Part shown: positions 16,646 to 26,103 of the stretch, piece by piece
Layout: each line of letters begins with the position of its first letter
How positions within the stretch are numbered: position 1 is the first letter of the stretch
Origin: Siminovitchia acidinfaciens
GTDB taxonomy: Bacteria > Bacillota > Bacilli > Bacillales > Bacillaceae_C
Reading direction: 5' to 3'
Assembly: GCF_003605385.1 (NCBI RefSeq)
Contig: NZ_QYTV02000010.1
Coordinates: 84,779-148,778 of the forward strand
Length of the DNA: 64,000 bases
The notes under the pieces: generated by a model
Seen by the model: the letters and a program-made list of their open reading frames with translations, nothing else
What the model was told of the DNA's origin: nothing
Databases searched by the model: none
Program-made: the position numbers and the translations under genes

Positions 16646-17853
16646 ATAATGCCTTCTTTCTTCCATACCTCTTCCATCTTAGAACGCCCTTCCTCGATTT
16701 TAGGAAGAAAACGAAGCGGCGACATTTCCCTTGCTTTCTTTACTTCCACCATTGCTTCATTCACTGTCAATGAACTTTGCCTACCCATAGATTTGAGAAT
16801 CGTGACTGCAGCTAGCTTCCCCTGTGCCATTGCAACTTTTGCCCCTTCAATGCCGGTAATATTTCCTGCTACATATAATCCTCTTACTGGAGTAGACATA
16901 TCCGAACCATGTAACGGGACCGCACCTCCCAATTCAGGGATTTCGACGAGTGGACAGCCCGCTGTTTGCGCCAGGTCAACCATTGGATAAAGGCCGGCGG
17001 ATAAACAGACTGCATCCATTTCGACCCGTTCAACCTTCCCTGTCGGGTGTCCATCAACAGATATGGATTGCAGCATTACGGCTTCTACTTGTTTATCTCC
17101 TTCAATCCTTACAATCGATTTGCGGAAATGAATAGGAACACCATTCACCTTTAAAAAATTGAACCTCAACGCCTGGGCTGTTAAATTCGGGAACTTGCTC
17201 AAAGCGATCTTCCCAGCGGCACGCATGAAAAGATTGGGAGCAAGGTCAACAACATCCTTAAGCCGCTTGAGCGCCCGCTTGGGTGAATCATTTTGGCCCA
17301 AAGCGGGTGAAAGCGGCGGCAGCACCATACCAGCTACATCGATTCCTGCATTTTTCATTTCCATCATGACAGACAGTGATAATGGATCGACCCCTACAAT
17401 CATCACTTTTTTTCCGACAGCCACATGATGCAGATTTGTAAACGTCTGGGCCGCTCCAATGCTCACCGCTCCCGGTAATGTCCAGCCGGGAATAGGCAAA
17501 GCTTTTTCTATAGAGCCAGTGGCCAATAACAGTACTTTTGAAAAAACCGCTTTTACATTGGCACCGGTTAAATCTATCTTCCACTCTCGACTAACGGACC
17601 AAGCGGTCACTTCAGTAAAAATATGGACACCAAGATTACGAGCTTTTTCTGCCAGCTGTTCTGCAATTTCCTTTCCATTCCAAATCCTTTCATCCGGCGG
17701 CGCTTTAGGATCCTCATAATGCTGCCCAAGCAGTCTGCCACCTGGCCGATAGTATTCATCAATAACGGCTACGGATAAACCATGGTGGATTAATTCTATT
17801 GCGGCGGTAAGGCCTGAGGGACCGGCTCCGATTATAACAACATCAACTTTCAT
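16642..17853 (-). CDS. FAD/NAD(P)-binding oxidoreductase, HcnB/OoxA-like subunit
   Basis: This 403-residue flavoprotein begins with a dinucleotide-binding motif, [17 protein letters not shown]. It has a second such region in the middle ([19 protein letters not shown]) and [22 protein letters not shown] near the C-terminus. This layout matches the alpha subunits of hydrogen cyanide synthase (HcnB), opine oxidase (OoxA) and D-hydroxyproline or L-proline dehydrogenase complexes. Its start overlaps the ferredoxin-like gene by 11 bases and its stop overlaps the BFD-like gene by 4. The four genes are thus tightly coupled and probably encode one membrane-associated or cytoplasmic complex. The substrate is unknown. 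Confidence 0.88.
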   Translation of the reverse strand: MKVDVVIIGAGPSGLTAAIELIHHGLSVAVIDEYYRPGGRLLGQHYEDPKAPPDERIWNGKEIAEQLAEKARNLGVHIFTEVTAWSVSREWKIDLTGANVKAVFSKVLLLATGSIEKALPIPGWTLPGAVSIGAAQTFTNLHHVAVGKKVMIVGVDPLSLSVMMEMKNAGIDVAGMVLPPLSPALGQNDSPKRALKRLKDVVDLAPNLFMRAAGKIALSKFPNLTAQALRFNFLKVNGVPIHFRKSIVRIEGDKQVEAVMLQSISVDGHPTGKVERVEMDAVCLSAGLYPMVDLAQTAGCPLVEIPELGGAVPLHGSDMSTPVRGLYVAGNITGIEGAKVAMAQGKLAAVTILKSMGRQSSLTVNEAMVEVKKAREMSPLRFLPKIEEGRSKMEEVWKKEGII

Positions 17854-18163
17854 TTTCCGATTGCTCCCTTACTTGAGAAGAACTTGGCGAAAGCACCCTG
17901 GCCCCTTCCCTGTTTGGGGTAAGGCACGTGCGGACATTGGGAACTCCATCTACTTCTGCGCGGCATTCATAGCAATGGCCAATTCCACAAAATATCCCTC
18001 TGCCTTCCCCGGTGATGGTACAATTCCGGATAGTTTTAATACCGTTGGCAAGCAAGGAGGCAGCTATGGGTTCGCCATCATAGCCAATCAGTTTCTCATT
18101 GTTAAAATAGAACTCGATCTTTTGTTTTTCTTCCAAGGTGTTTAATCGGAAGGAACCATGCAT
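17843..18163 (-). CDS. (2Fe-2S)-binding protein, HcnA-like subunit
   Basis: This 106-residue ferredoxin-like subunit has cysteines 59, 64, 67 and 80 (CGIGHCYEC and RTC), the plant-type [2Fe-2S] pattern. The family includes HcnA and the gamma subunit of heteromeric D-hydroxyproline dehydrogenase. It overlaps the upstream flavin oxidase gene by 22 bases and the downstream one by 11. No transmembrane segment is visible. Confidence 0.88.
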   Translation of the reverse strand: MHGSFRLNTLEEKQKIEFYFNNEKLIGYDGEPIAASLLANGIKTIRNCTITGEGRGIFCGIGHCYECRAEVDGVPNVRTCLTPNREGARVLSPSSSQVREQSENES

Positions 18164-19338
18164 TTTTCATCCACTCCCTTAGCACCAGAGTTGTTTTTGT
18201 TGAAGCGGCTCAATAAGAATGGACTTATATCAACATTTGACTCTTCTCCACATACAACTTGCGCCATTATTTTTCCTGAAATCGGAGCAAGTGCTATTCC
18301 GTCGCCTTCGTGGCCAGCGGCTATATACAAACCATCGATCCCATCAACCGGTCCGAGAATAGGCATATTATCAGGTGTAAAGGGGCGAAGGCCGGCAAAT
18401 GTCCTGATAATCCTCACATTGGCCAACTGTGGAAAAGCACGTACAGCTGCCTCTCCTATTTTCCGCGTGATCTCTGGATTTGTTTCCGTATTATATCCGG
18501 CAAACTGGCGGGAACCGCCAATCAACAATGTTCCACTGCGGGTTTGTCCTAAAGCCAACCCTATCCCAAAAGGGTCATCCTTTTGATTCCCTTTTAGCTT
18601 GTTTGCAATATAAGAAGCACTCAAGAAACCATAATTAACAAAAGCATCAATCCTTTCAGAGACAAGGATCTGACCACGACGGGGAATGATCGGGACGTCA
18701 ATCCCTATTTCTTTTAACAGTAATGGAGTCCACACACCCAGCGCCACTACCACAGCATCGGCATATAGCCTTTCACCGGACACATCAACTCCAATGACGC
18801 GGTCATTTTCAGTAATCAGGCCTGTCACCGGGGACTGCAATCTGATTTCGGCACCCAATCGTTGAGCTGCCCTGGCCATGGCAAAACAAACATATAACGG
18901 GTTTACTTCCGCATCATGTTCCCAAAAGGTTGAACCCAGAATATTTTTTGACAAACCCGGTTGTCGCTGGCGAGCTTCATCCCCCGATATAAGACGGACA
19001 TCAATTCCAGCTTTCCGTTGCCGTTCGACCATATCCTCCATTGCCTTCATTTCTTGCATTGTTTCAATAATGATCATTCCACCACATTTTCTATATTCAA
19101 GATCCGCTTCAAGCTCCGCTTCCAGATCTTTATACAGATTGGCACTTTTAATGGAGAGGTTTAGCGTAGGCCCCGGCTTTTTCGACTGGAGCATAATGGC
19201 CCGGTCACAAGCCCCTGAAGTTCCCGCTGCAATATCTTTCGAATCAACAAGGGTAACGTCCACTCCTGATTTTGCTAGATAATAGGCGGTTGAAACTCCA
19301 ATCAACCCACCGCCTGCGACAATTACCTTATAACTCAC
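18142..19338 (-). CDS. FAD-dependent amine oxidoreductase, HcnC/OoxB-like catalytic subunit
   Basis: This 398-residue DAO-family flavoprotein probably oxidises the C-N bond of an amino acid, opine or cyclic imino acid. It starts with VIVAGGGLIGVSTAYYLAKSG (FAD binding) and has FAGLRPFTPDNMPILGP and AAGHEGDGIALAPISGK near the C-terminus, as in sarcosine oxidase, HcnC and OoxB. The GTG start at 19338 follows a GGAGG site at nine bases. It is the first gene after the sigma-54 promoter at 19389-19406, with a leader of about 40 bases. With the next three genes it forms an HcnABC-type complex. The usual hydroxyproline partners (racemase, DapA-like deaminase) are absent, so another substrate is likely. 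Confidence 0.88.
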   Translation of the reverse strand: MSYKVIVAGGGLIGVSTAYYLAKSGVDVTLVDSKDIAAGTSGACDRAIMLQSKKPGPTLNLSIKSANLYKDLEAELEADLEYRKCGGMIIIETMQEMKAMEDMVERQRKAGIDVRLISGDEARQRQPGLSKNILGSTFWEHDAEVNPLYVCFAMARAAQRLGAEIRLQSPVTGLITENDRVIGVDVSGERLYADAVVVALGVWTPLLLKEIGIDVPIIPRRGQILVSERIDAFVNYGFLSASYIANKLKGNQKDDPFGIGLALGQTRSGTLLIGGSRQFAGYNTETNPEITRKIGEAAVRAFPQLANVRIIRTFAGLRPFTPDNMPILGPVDGIDGLYIAAGHEGDGIALAPISGKIMAQVVCGEESNVDISPFLLSRFNKNNSGAKGVDEKCMVPSD

Positions 19339-19388
19339 TTGCTGCCGCCTCCAAAGAACGAATTGTTTTTAATACCTAATATTATTCA

Positions 19389-19406
19389 ATGCAAAAATTA
19401 TGCCAA
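19389..19406 (-). promoter_or_regulatory. Sigma-54 (-24/-12) promoter of the amine dehydrogenase genes
   Basis: On the minus strand the sequence TTGGCATAATTTTTGCAT has the -24 GG and -12 GC exactly 12 bases apart, matching the SigL consensus TTGGCAC-N5-TTGCA except for one base. Transcription would start near 19378, about 40 bases before the GTG of the first gene. Confidence 0.88.
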
Positions 19407-19421
19407 GGGATTACACTATTG

Positions 19422-19447
19422 AAAAAGAGGTTAAGCAATCTCTTTTT
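19422..19447 (-). terminator. Terminator between the permease and dehydrogenase genes
   Basis: The stem AAAAAGAG/CTCTTTTT with an A/T-rich tail on both sides lies between the permease stop and the sigma-54 promoter. It would separate the two transcripts. Confidence 0.6.
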
Positions 19448-19540
19448 ATAAAAAATATAATATTTATGGATTTTTTTACATTTTTTATAAACAATAAATA
19501 ACCTTCTATTCTCTCATAAACAAGAGTACAGAAGGCTTCA

Positions 19541-20887
19541 TCAACTGAACAAAAATAAATGGATACAGTATATAACAATGGAATGGACCAACAAAAGGAA
19601 TATTGCATAAAGCAAATTCCACCTGATGGTAATTTTAAATACATTCTCCTTTATAAGGGATGAAACAGCCGTAGTTACCGGTGATATCGGGGAAATAGTC
19701 GTCGCAACACCCCATGCACTTAGCAGCATCATGGCCATGACCAAGCCGTGCACCGCTAATTGATCATATGAAACCGTTGCCACAATCGCACTGATCGTCA
19801 CAATTTGATGGACACCGATAAAAGAAAAAAAGGCAATAATGGTAATCGTCATAATAATCAATAGAAAAACTGACTTGTTTGCCAAGCCAACCCACACACT
19901 GTGAATATAATTGGATATTGGTGTTTTTGACAACACCACTCCAAAAAAACCTGCGGTCAATAGCAGATTCACTTCATTCGCCTTACCCGGGAGTATTTTT
20001 TTACGATATTCATTGATTTCCTTAAAGAAATGCTTCAGAAAACATAAATAGGCAGTCCAAAGAAAAGCAAAGACAAGAACGATTATTGAAATAAGCACAC
20101 TTGCATTCAGTTGAACGAACGGTTCAAATAAAAAAATAAACCCCGTTAATAACAGAAGGACGGCAAAAAGCTCATACAACATCTTAATATTGATATATTG
20201 GCCACTTTCAAAGTCCTTTACTTTAATGTGTCGCATCTCAACATATCTAAAAAGATAATACGCTACGGATATTTGAAAGAAACTTAATATGATTCCATAT
20301 GGCAAATATTGGTAAATCGGTATGTTAAGTGAATAGACGACTAAAATAACTGAGGCAAAATATGGTGACCATGTATGAACTGATGTAAATCCACGAACAT
20401 AAGCCCTTCCCAATAAAGCATTTGGGGGTTTTACATTTTCCAGCATCGCATGGATGATGTACAAAGAACCAAGGTTTGTAATCGGTCCGATAAGCGAAAA
20501 GAGACCTGTAATTAACAAATACAATAAATCCGGCTTTCGATTAAATCTTGATATGGCCCCCGCCAAGTGCTGATGATAATTACCTAATCCGATTGGAATA
20601 CCTAAAATTGGAACAATAACAACCAAGCAAACAAGAGGCAAATTTTTAGTTATTCCCTCTGCCCATATACCAAGAGGTTGCTGCTGGTAAAGAAAAATAC
20701 TGCTACCCAAAAGAACCATGACAATCCCAAACATTCGCGGAAGCCCTTTACTATATTTTAAACTGACAATAGCTACTACCGCTGTTAAAACCGTGTAAAC
20801 AACAACCAAAAATTGATTAGGAAAAAACTGACCGATGATAAACGCAATAATTAAAGTTGCAATTATACTATTCCCTAAAATTTTCAA
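19541..20887 (-). CDS. Multi-helix membrane permease, ion-transporter type
   Basis: This 448-residue protein has at least ten hydrophobic segments. It lacks obvious soluble domains apart from a short charged loop near residues 215-235. The helix-breaking segments SLIGPITNLGSLYII and ATTISPISPVTTAVSS, one in each half, resemble the paired re-entrant loops of the IT (ArsB/NhaD/CitM) superfamily, which moves organic acids or amino acids with cations. I do not recognise the exact family. It sits between the SSF transporter and the amine dehydrogenase genes on the same strand, so it may import the substrate or export a product. Its upstream region shows no -24 GG element, so it may be read from a different promoter or by read-through. 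Confidence 0.7.
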   Translation of the reverse strand: MKILGNSIIATLIIAFIIGQFFPNQFLVVVYTVLTAVVAIVSLKYSKGLPRMFGIVMVLLGSSIFLYQQQPLGIWAEGITKNLPLVCLVVIVPILGIPIGLGNYHQHLAGAISRFNRKPDLLYLLITGLFSLIGPITNLGSLYIIHAMLENVKPPNALLGRAYVRGFTSVHTWSPYFASVILVVYSLNIPIYQYLPYGIILSFFQISVAYYLFRYVEMRHIKVKDFESGQYINIKMLYELFAVLLLLTGFIFLFEPFVQLNASVLISIIVLVFAFLWTAYLCFLKHFFKEINEYRKKILPGKANEVNLLLTAGFFGVVLSKTPISNYIHSVWVGLANKSVFLLIIMTITIIAFFSFIGVHQIVTISAIVATVSYDQLAVHGLVMAMMLLSAWGVATTISPISPVTTAVSSLIKENVFKITIRWNLLYAIFLLLVHSIVIYCIHLFLFS

Positions 20888-21020
20888 GAGCGAATTCTCC
20901 TAGCTGTATAGAAAAAATCCCATTAAAACATCTTAATGCAAATTTTTTTAAACAATCTTTGTCTATTAAACTAAAAGGATTGAGCATTTAAGATCTTTTA
21001 ATCCATGTTGGCTATAATCG

Positions 21021-21059
21021 GTGAAAAGCCCCCTATTTAAGTAGCGGGCTTTTATCACC
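21021..21059 (-). terminator. Terminator after the sodium symporter gene
   Basis: The interrupted stem GGTGA-AAGCCC / GGGCTT-TCACC, with a short U-run in the stem, is placed 20 bases past the symporter stop. It may be partly bypassed into the permease gene. Confidence 0.6.
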
Positions 21060-21078
21060 TTCCATTAAAATAACTGTA

Positions 21079-22515
21079 CTATTGTGCCACAGATTCTTCC
21101 GGCAATTGGGAGTCACGGTCTGTCGGAAGTAAAAGAGACAGCATAATAGTCAAAATAGCTGAAATGAGCACTCCCCACAAAATCCCAAAAGCTAGGGATG
21201 CAACGGCACCAGAAACCAAGCCGACCCTTCCGCCCCATACAGATACTCCACTATTTTGTCTACCCATACCAAAGGCTTCCTGTTTTCTTCGTTTCCAAAG
21301 CAATCCGATGATCAGGACAGGTATAACACCCCCGCCGGCCATTGTATAGGCGAGGCTGAACAAGCCAATAATTGACTGTGCCCAAACCGCTGCCCCTACA
21401 GAGAAAATACCGACGATAAGTATACACCAACGCGTAAATTTAATATAAAAGTCATCATTTCTTACTTTTGAATTGGGAATGACCAAATCATTTGTAATAA
21501 CAACTGCAGCGGAATGCAGCAGGGAAGATGCACTCGAAATAGCCGCAAGATAAATAAGGATAAAGAAACCCAACGCTACAAATTGAGTCATCTCTTCTAA
21601 AATCAACCATGAGATCGCCTGACTGGCATCCAGGTCCGGATTAGTGGCTTTTACTACCAAACCGGACAAGGTCGCTAAACATGTAAAAATAATTGCAACG
21701 ATTCCACTGTAAAACATTGCCCGACTGGCATCCTTCGGCTTTTTTGCAGCAAAACAGCGCTGCCAATAAACTTGCGCGGCAAGTACTCCCAAAGTTCCAG
21801 TCAAAAATAAAGTGAATACTTCTCCGAAAGACAAGGTCATTTCTGCCAACTGTCCGGCACCTACATCCCCAAGACTTGTTTTTAATTCGGAAATGCTAAA
21901 ATTAACTTTGGCAAAAACCTTTACATAAATCCAAATGGCAATGGCAATGAGCAACGCCCCCTGGATTAAATCTGTCCATACCACAGAGTACATACCACCA
22001 ATTAATGTATAGAGAATGAACACACCTGAAAATACCACAATCATAGGGATCGGATCCATTCCCGTAAAGACTGAAAATAAGTCTCCCATTCCTTTTGCCT
22101 GTCCTCCAACCCATGCAATCATAATGGAAGAGGTTAAAAGCCCGACCAACGCACGGGAAATTTTATCACGTAGCAACAGGTCATTCATTAATTCTGCCAG
22201 TGTTTTATAAGTAAATTTTGCAGCGAAACCCGCAAACACCAAGGCAAACAAAATCTTTGCCCCCTGCTCCCCAACAACAAACGGGATATTGGCCAAACCG
22301 ATTTCATATCCCTTGGAGGAATGGCCCACAAAGTTACCTACACCCATAATTGTGGCAATGTCAGTAAATAAGAGCAGGATGAATGGCAATGTTCCACCGG
22401 CGATAGCAAAATTGGTAAAACTGGTGCTGGCCTTTTTTGTAAAAAGTAATGACATACCAATAAAGAAAACACTGAGAACGATTGTAACTGTCCAAGTTAA
22501 AGATAATAGACTCAT
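21079..22515 (-). CDS. Sodium:solute symporter (SSF family)
   Basis: This 478-residue protein has about 13 transmembrane segments. It contains typical SSF elements: an early FAIAGGTLPFILLLFTDIAT, a conserved GGMYSVVWTDLIQGALL segment at about 170-190, and TNDLV with a following charged loop. The family imports proline, pantothenate, sialic acid and related solutes with sodium. The start has an AAAGGAG site. A sigma-54 promoter lies about 150 bases upstream, with a dyad further up that could bind the activator. It probably brings in the substrate of the amine dehydrogenase system. Confidence 0.9.
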   Translation of the reverse strand: MSLLSLTWTVTIVLSVFFIGMSLLFTKKASTSFTNFAIAGGTLPFILLLFTDIATIMGVGNFVGHSSKGYEIGLANIPFVVGEQGAKILFALVFAGFAAKFTYKTLAELMNDLLLRDKISRALVGLLTSSIMIAWVGGQAKGMGDLFSVFTGMDPIPMIVVFSGVFILYTLIGGMYSVVWTDLIQGALLIAIAIWIYVKVFAKVNFSISELKTSLGDVGAGQLAEMTLSFGEVFTLFLTGTLGVLAAQVYWQRCFAAKKPKDASRAMFYSGIVAIIFTCLATLSGLVVKATNPDLDASQAISWLILEEMTQFVALGFFILIYLAAISSASSLLHSAAVVITNDLVIPNSKVRNDDFYIKFTRWCILIVGIFSVGAAVWAQSIIGLFSLAYTMAGGGVIPVLIIGLLWKRRKQEAFGMGRQNSGVSVWGGRVGLVSGAVASLAFGILWGVLISAILTIMLSLLLPTDRDSQLPEESVAQ

Positions 22516-22663
22516 ATGGTTTCTCCTTTATTAATATATTCCGAAAACTGGAAATCCTCGTTTTTTATAAATCCCCTCCCTTTTTACTTGGACATACTTT
22601 ATTCCTACAGTCCCACAATTCACCTTTAAGTAAAGCGATTACATTTAATTCTACCTATATCAC

Positions 22664-22680
22664 ATGCAAAATTTATGCCG
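22664..22680 (-). promoter_or_regulatory. Sigma-54 (-24/-12) promoter of the sodium symporter gene
   Basis: On the minus strand CGGCATAAATTTTGCAT carries GG and GC 12 bases apart, the invariant parts of SigL promoters. It shares GGCATAA and TTTTGCAT with the promoter at 19389, as expected of one regulon. The predicted start is near 22654, giving a leader of about 140 bases. Confidence 0.85.
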
Positions 22681-22731
22681 TATTAAAATCAACCAGTATT
22701 TTGCAATAAGAAAGGGTGTAATTATATTAAC

Positions 22732-22747
22732 TATACTTTAAAGTGTA
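22732..22747. promoter_or_regulatory. Candidate upstream activator site
   Basis: TATACTTTAAAGTGTA is a near-perfect dyad centred about 60 bases upstream of the -24 element at 22680, a distance suited to enhancer-type activators. The half-site AGTGTAA also occurs just upstream of the 19389 promoter and at the left arm of the 14969 palindrome. Assignment to the activator at 13242-14957 is inference. Confidence 0.45.
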
Positions 22748-22878
22748 AAAATTGTTATATTTTATATAATCTAAAATTATCGAACTAACAAATACATATT
22801 TTTTTAGCCCATGACTTTTGCCTATTCTATGGGTAAAATGAATGTAGATTAAATTAACAACTTAAAGTGGGGAGAATA

Positions 22879-23667
22879 ATGATCAAAGCTATTTTTTTCG
22901 ATTTAGATGACACACTTTTATGGGATCAAAAAAGTGTAAAAGAAGCTTTTGCTGCAACTTGTAAAGTTGCCGAAGAACGGTGCGGATTAGATCCGGACCA
23001 ATTGGAAGAAGTAGTACGAGAGAATGCAAGGGAGCTCTATTCTTCCTATGAAACTTTCCCTTTTACCCAAATGATCGGCATCAACCCTTTTGAAGGGTTA
23101 TGGGGAAACTTCCTGGATGAGACGGAAGATTTTAAAAAGATGAGCGAAATTGTTCCTGAATACCGTAAAAATGCGTGGACATTGGGATTAAAACAATTGG
23201 GCATAGATGATCCGGATCTAGGCTCCGAGCTGGGCGAGCTTTTTCCACAAAACCGCCGAAAAGTCCCCTTTGTCTATGACGATACATTCGAAGTATTGGA
23301 CACATTAAAAAAAGACTATCGTCTGGTGCTGATTACAAACGGATCTCCAGACCTGCAAAATACAAAGCTGACGATCACTCCGGAACTGGTGCCATATTTT
23401 GACCAGATCATTATCTCCGGCGGTTATGGAAAAGGAAAGCCTGACAAAGGGATTTTCGAACATACTTTGTCTCTAACGGGCTTACAAGCAGATGAGGCCA
23501 TCATGGTCGGCGACAACCTGAATACTGATATCCTCGGGGCCAACCGTGCCGGAATCAAATCTGTATGGATCAACAGAGAGCAAAAGGAACGGAACGAAGT
23601 AGTGCCTTCCTACGAGATTCAACAATTAACGGACCTTTACGAGGTGCTGGACAAAATTAACAACTGA
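22879..23667 (+). CDS. HAD-superfamily hydrolase (YsaA-like)
   Basis: This 262-residue phosphatase-like protein has the nucleophile motif FFDLDDTLL (Asp8, Asp10), motif II in VLITNGS, and motif IV in [13 protein letters not shown]. The cap domain lies at about residues 15-110, the C1 type. The family dephosphorylates small metabolites; B. subtilis YsaA is a likely homologue. The ATG at 22879 follows GGGGAG; a GTG 12 bases upstream is in frame but overlaps that site. It is monocistronic, with a terminator at its stop codon. Confidence 0.85.
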   Translation: MIKAIFFDLDDTLLWDQKSVKEAFAATCKVAEERCGLDPDQLEEVVRENARELYSSYETFPFTQMIGINPFEGLWGNFLDETEDFKKMSEIVPEYRKNAWTLGLKQLGIDDPDLGSELGELFPQNRRKVPFVYDDTFEVLDTLKKDYRLVLITNGSPDLQNTKLTITPELVPYFDQIIISGGYGKGKPDKGIFEHTLSLTGLQADEAIMVGDNLNTDILGANRAGIKSVWINREQKERNEVVPSYEIQQLTDLYEVLDKINN

Positions 23668-23693
23668 CAAGCCGTGTGCTTGTCAGTTTTTTT
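23664..23693 (+). terminator. Terminator of the HAD hydrolase gene
   Basis: The stem CTGACAAGC/GCTTGTCAG, overlapping the stop codon, is followed by seven T. Confidence 0.92.
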
Positions 23694-23854
23694 GATTAGT
23701 TCACTTATTGGATATTATTGTCATTCAAGAGTATAGTTAGCCAAAGAAGTAAGAATTGTGGGAGGATTCCACTTTTATATGAATTAAGACCTTAATGTAC
23801 CCAAAACTAGCTAAGAAATTTTTTCTATCTACATACATACAAGGAGGACCGCGT

Positions 23855-24754
23855 GTGTCGAAAACTCAATTGAAGACAGCTTTGGCCATTGGTTGTTTGG
23901 TGTTTATATGGGGTATCTCCTGGCCTATCTATAAAGCTGCACTGCCGTTTACTCCACCCCTTTTATTTGCTGGCATGCGCGCACTAATGGGAGGAGTATT
24001 ATTAGCTGCTTTTCTACTGCCAACATGGAAAAAAGTTAACTGGCATGAAAACTGGAGGATATATTGTATAGCAGCTTTATTAAATGCCATTTGCTTTTAT
24101 GGTTTTCAAACAGTGGGATTAATCTTTTTGCCAAGTGGATTATTCTCTGTTTTAGTATTCTTTCAACCCGTTCTGATTGCCCTATTTGCTTGGTTCTGGC
24201 TGGGCGAGCAAATGTCCGTCCTGAAAATGGTCGGAATGATAGTAGGTTTTTTAGGTATTTTGATTATCAGCCTGGATGGATTTACAGGTGAAATATCTCT
24301 CATAGGCGTTATGGTAGCCTTATTGGCAGCAACAAGCTGGGCACTGGGGACCATTTATGTAAAAAAGGAAAGCAAGCGGGCTGATGCTTTATGGATGGCG
24401 GCTTTACAGTTCCTCATTGGAGGAGTGATTCTTACAATTATGGGAGCCGTAACGGAGAACTTGCGCGATATTGTTTGGAACACTCCATATTTAATCGGGT
24501 TAGTATTCGGCGGCGTGTTTGGGGTTACTGTTGCATTTACACTTTATTTTAGATTGATAAACGCAGGAGACGCTAGTAAAATTGCCTCCTTTACTTTTCT
24601 TGTCCCGCTCATTGCGGTGTTGACGGGAGCTGTTTTTCTGAACGAACCCTTTACCCTAACACTTCTTGCCGGACTGATTTTGATTGTTCTGAGCATCACT
24701 TTCGTAAATTTCTCAGGCGGAAATAGGAAGTTGAAACGAAAATTGACCGCTTAG
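23855..24754 (+). CDS. DMT-family transporter (EamA domains)
   Basis: This 299-residue protein has ten hydrophobic segments in two EamA repeats, the drug/metabolite transporter layout. It has WGISWPIYKAAL in helix 1 and the paired FWLGEQMS and VFLNEPFT motifs that recur in each half. Such proteins usually export amino acids or other metabolites. The GTG at 23855 has a perfect AAGGAGG site seven bases before it. The reading frame extends 20 codons upstream without support, so the shorter form is used. A terminator-like dyad (GTCACCAA/TTGGTGAC) follows at 24788-24816. Confidence 0.88.
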   Translation: MSKTQLKTALAIGCLVFIWGISWPIYKAALPFTPPLLFAGMRALMGGVLLAAFLLPTWKKVNWHENWRIYCIAALLNAICFYGFQTVGLIFLPSGLFSVLVFFQPVLIALFAWFWLGEQMSVLKMVGMIVGFLGILIISLDGFTGEISLIGVMVALLAATSWALGTIYVKKESKRADALWMAALQFLIGGVILTIMGAVTENLRDIVWNTPYLIGLVFGGVFGVTVAFTLYFRLINAGDASKIASFTFLVPLIAVLTGAVFLNEPFTLTLLAGLILIVLSITFVNFSGGNRKLKRKLTA

Positions 24755-24827
24755 AGCGGCAAAAAGAAATGATTTGAATGAAGGCATAGTCACCAAGCCG
24801 GCTTCTTTTTTGGTGACTAGCCCAACA

Positions 24828-24871
24828 CAAAAAACAACCCTTGGCTGCGGTTTTTACCGTAACCAAGGGTT
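24828..24871 (-). terminator. Terminator after the DUF4317 gene
   Basis: The stem AACCCTTGG/CCAAGGGTT with an inner CGGT/ACCG pair is followed on the minus strand by a U-tract (GTTTTTTG). It lies between two convergent genes. Confidence 0.8.
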
Positions 24872-24892
24872 TAGGAAGAGAGGTCTTATCTG

Positions 24893-26071
24893 TCAACTCA
24901 ACGATGTCTCCGGAATCAATGTAAAACTTTCAATCATTGTATCTTCATCAACTTCTATTAATAAATAACGTTTGCCGTCGATGTTTACCTGTCTGACATA
25001 TTTCAAGTCTTTTGGACTAATAGAAATGTTTGCGACCTTCGTTTCGATTTTGATAGATTTAGATGTGTATTTCGGTACAACGCTGCTTGCTTTCAGTTCA
25101 TACTTCTCGTCATCAACGACTTTCTGAAACGCCATTTCTACCTTATCCGCATTGACATCTTCCACTCCGCTCACCTTTAAGACACGTTCAACGTCTTTAT
25201 AATCCAATGTGGGCGTCTCTTCCTCTGCCTCTTCATCCTCATCCACTATGATTCGATTGATTTCCTCATATACATTGGCAAGCGTATGAGTATCCACCTG
25301 ACCTCCCACCACTTCATTTACAACAAACTCAAAAATAGCCTTGTCTTCCTGGGCAGTCATAATCTCTTCGCCGTTCAACACATTCTCGATAAAGTTGTAA
25401 TCCGGCTGATTCGCTTTACCAGCCGAGTAAAGGACGTGGTTCACGTCAGCCGAATTGTCCGTAAAGCATGGAAACAAAAACCCTGCCACCGGCGATGCAA
25501 GATTAATAATGGAATCGACCACTACACTAGACTTGAATTCCTTCTCAATATAATCAAAAACCAGCGACCGTTTCGGCTGTTCCGTCTTGTTGATGCTGCA
25601 GAGGATAAAAGGATGTGTGTACACTTCATCCCGATCACTCACTTCCGCTTCCTCACTGTTCCTTTTCGTCGGTTTAAAATATTCCCCGCGAATGAACGTG
25701 ACGACCATATCCTTCTCATACTGGACATCCTTAAACATTTTTTCAACAATCAAAAGCATCTGCTCTTTCCAATCGTCCACATCATCAGATTGCAGACCTT
25801 CATGAAGAATAAAACGGGAATGATCTTCCGCCTGCTCCTGAAACTTTACCTCAAACAACTTCACATCCAATTGACCTGTCAGCACCTTTTTGAAGTTGGT
25901 AATGAATAACTCCTGCTGTTCTCGGTCCATCATTTGAAACGGTTGGCTTTCCTGATGATAAATATCGCTGCTTTCCTTCCTTATATAGACATTAAAAATA
26001 TCGGTGATCTTCAATAAATCATTATCCAACTTGAATTGTTTGCGAATGTCCGCAACATCCTTCTTGTTCAT
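24893..26071 (-). CDS. DUF4317-family protein, function unknown
   Basis: This 392-residue soluble acidic protein starts MNKKDVADIRKQFKLDNDLL and continues KITDIFNVYIRKES, the hallmark start of the DUF4317 family of Firmicutes. No catalytic motif, signal peptide or membrane segment is visible. There is an acidic low-complexity stretch (DEDEEAEEETP) near residue 290. The ATG at 26071 was chosen over one 13 codons upstream because it starts the conserved sequence and is preceded by AAAGGAG, although the spacing is long. Its function is not known to me. It is monocistronic. Confidence 0.8.
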   Translation of the reverse strand: MNKKDVADIRKQFKLDNDLLKITDIFNVYIRKESSDIYHQESQPFQMMDREQQELFITNFKKVLTGQLDVKLFEVKFQEQAEDHSRFILHEGLQSDDVDDWKEQMLLIVEKMFKDVQYEKDMVVTFIRGEYFKPTKRNSEEAEVSDRDEVYTHPFILCSINKTEQPKRSLVFDYIEKEFKSSVVVDSIINLASPVAGFLFPCFTDNSADVNHVLYSAGKANQPDYNFIENVLNGEEIMTAQEDKAIFEFVVNEVVGGQVDTHTLANVYEEINRIIVDEDEEAEEETPTLDYKDVERVLKVSGVEDVNADKVEMAFQKVVDDEKYELKASSVVPKYTSKSIKIETKVANISISPKDLKYVRQVNIDGKRYLLIEVDEDTMIESFTLIPETSLS

Positions 26072-26103
26072 GGAAGTACAACTCCTTTTTTGGGGTCGAC
26101 CAA

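Noticed and set aside
20888-20960. Sigma-54 promoter before the permease gene at 19541-20887
   Set aside because: A TTTGCAT -12-like block is present, but the required GG at -24 is missing at the correct distance.
25286-25909. 207-codon open frame opposite the DUF4317 gene
   Set aside because: It lies entirely within the conserved coding sequence on the other strand and has no start signals.
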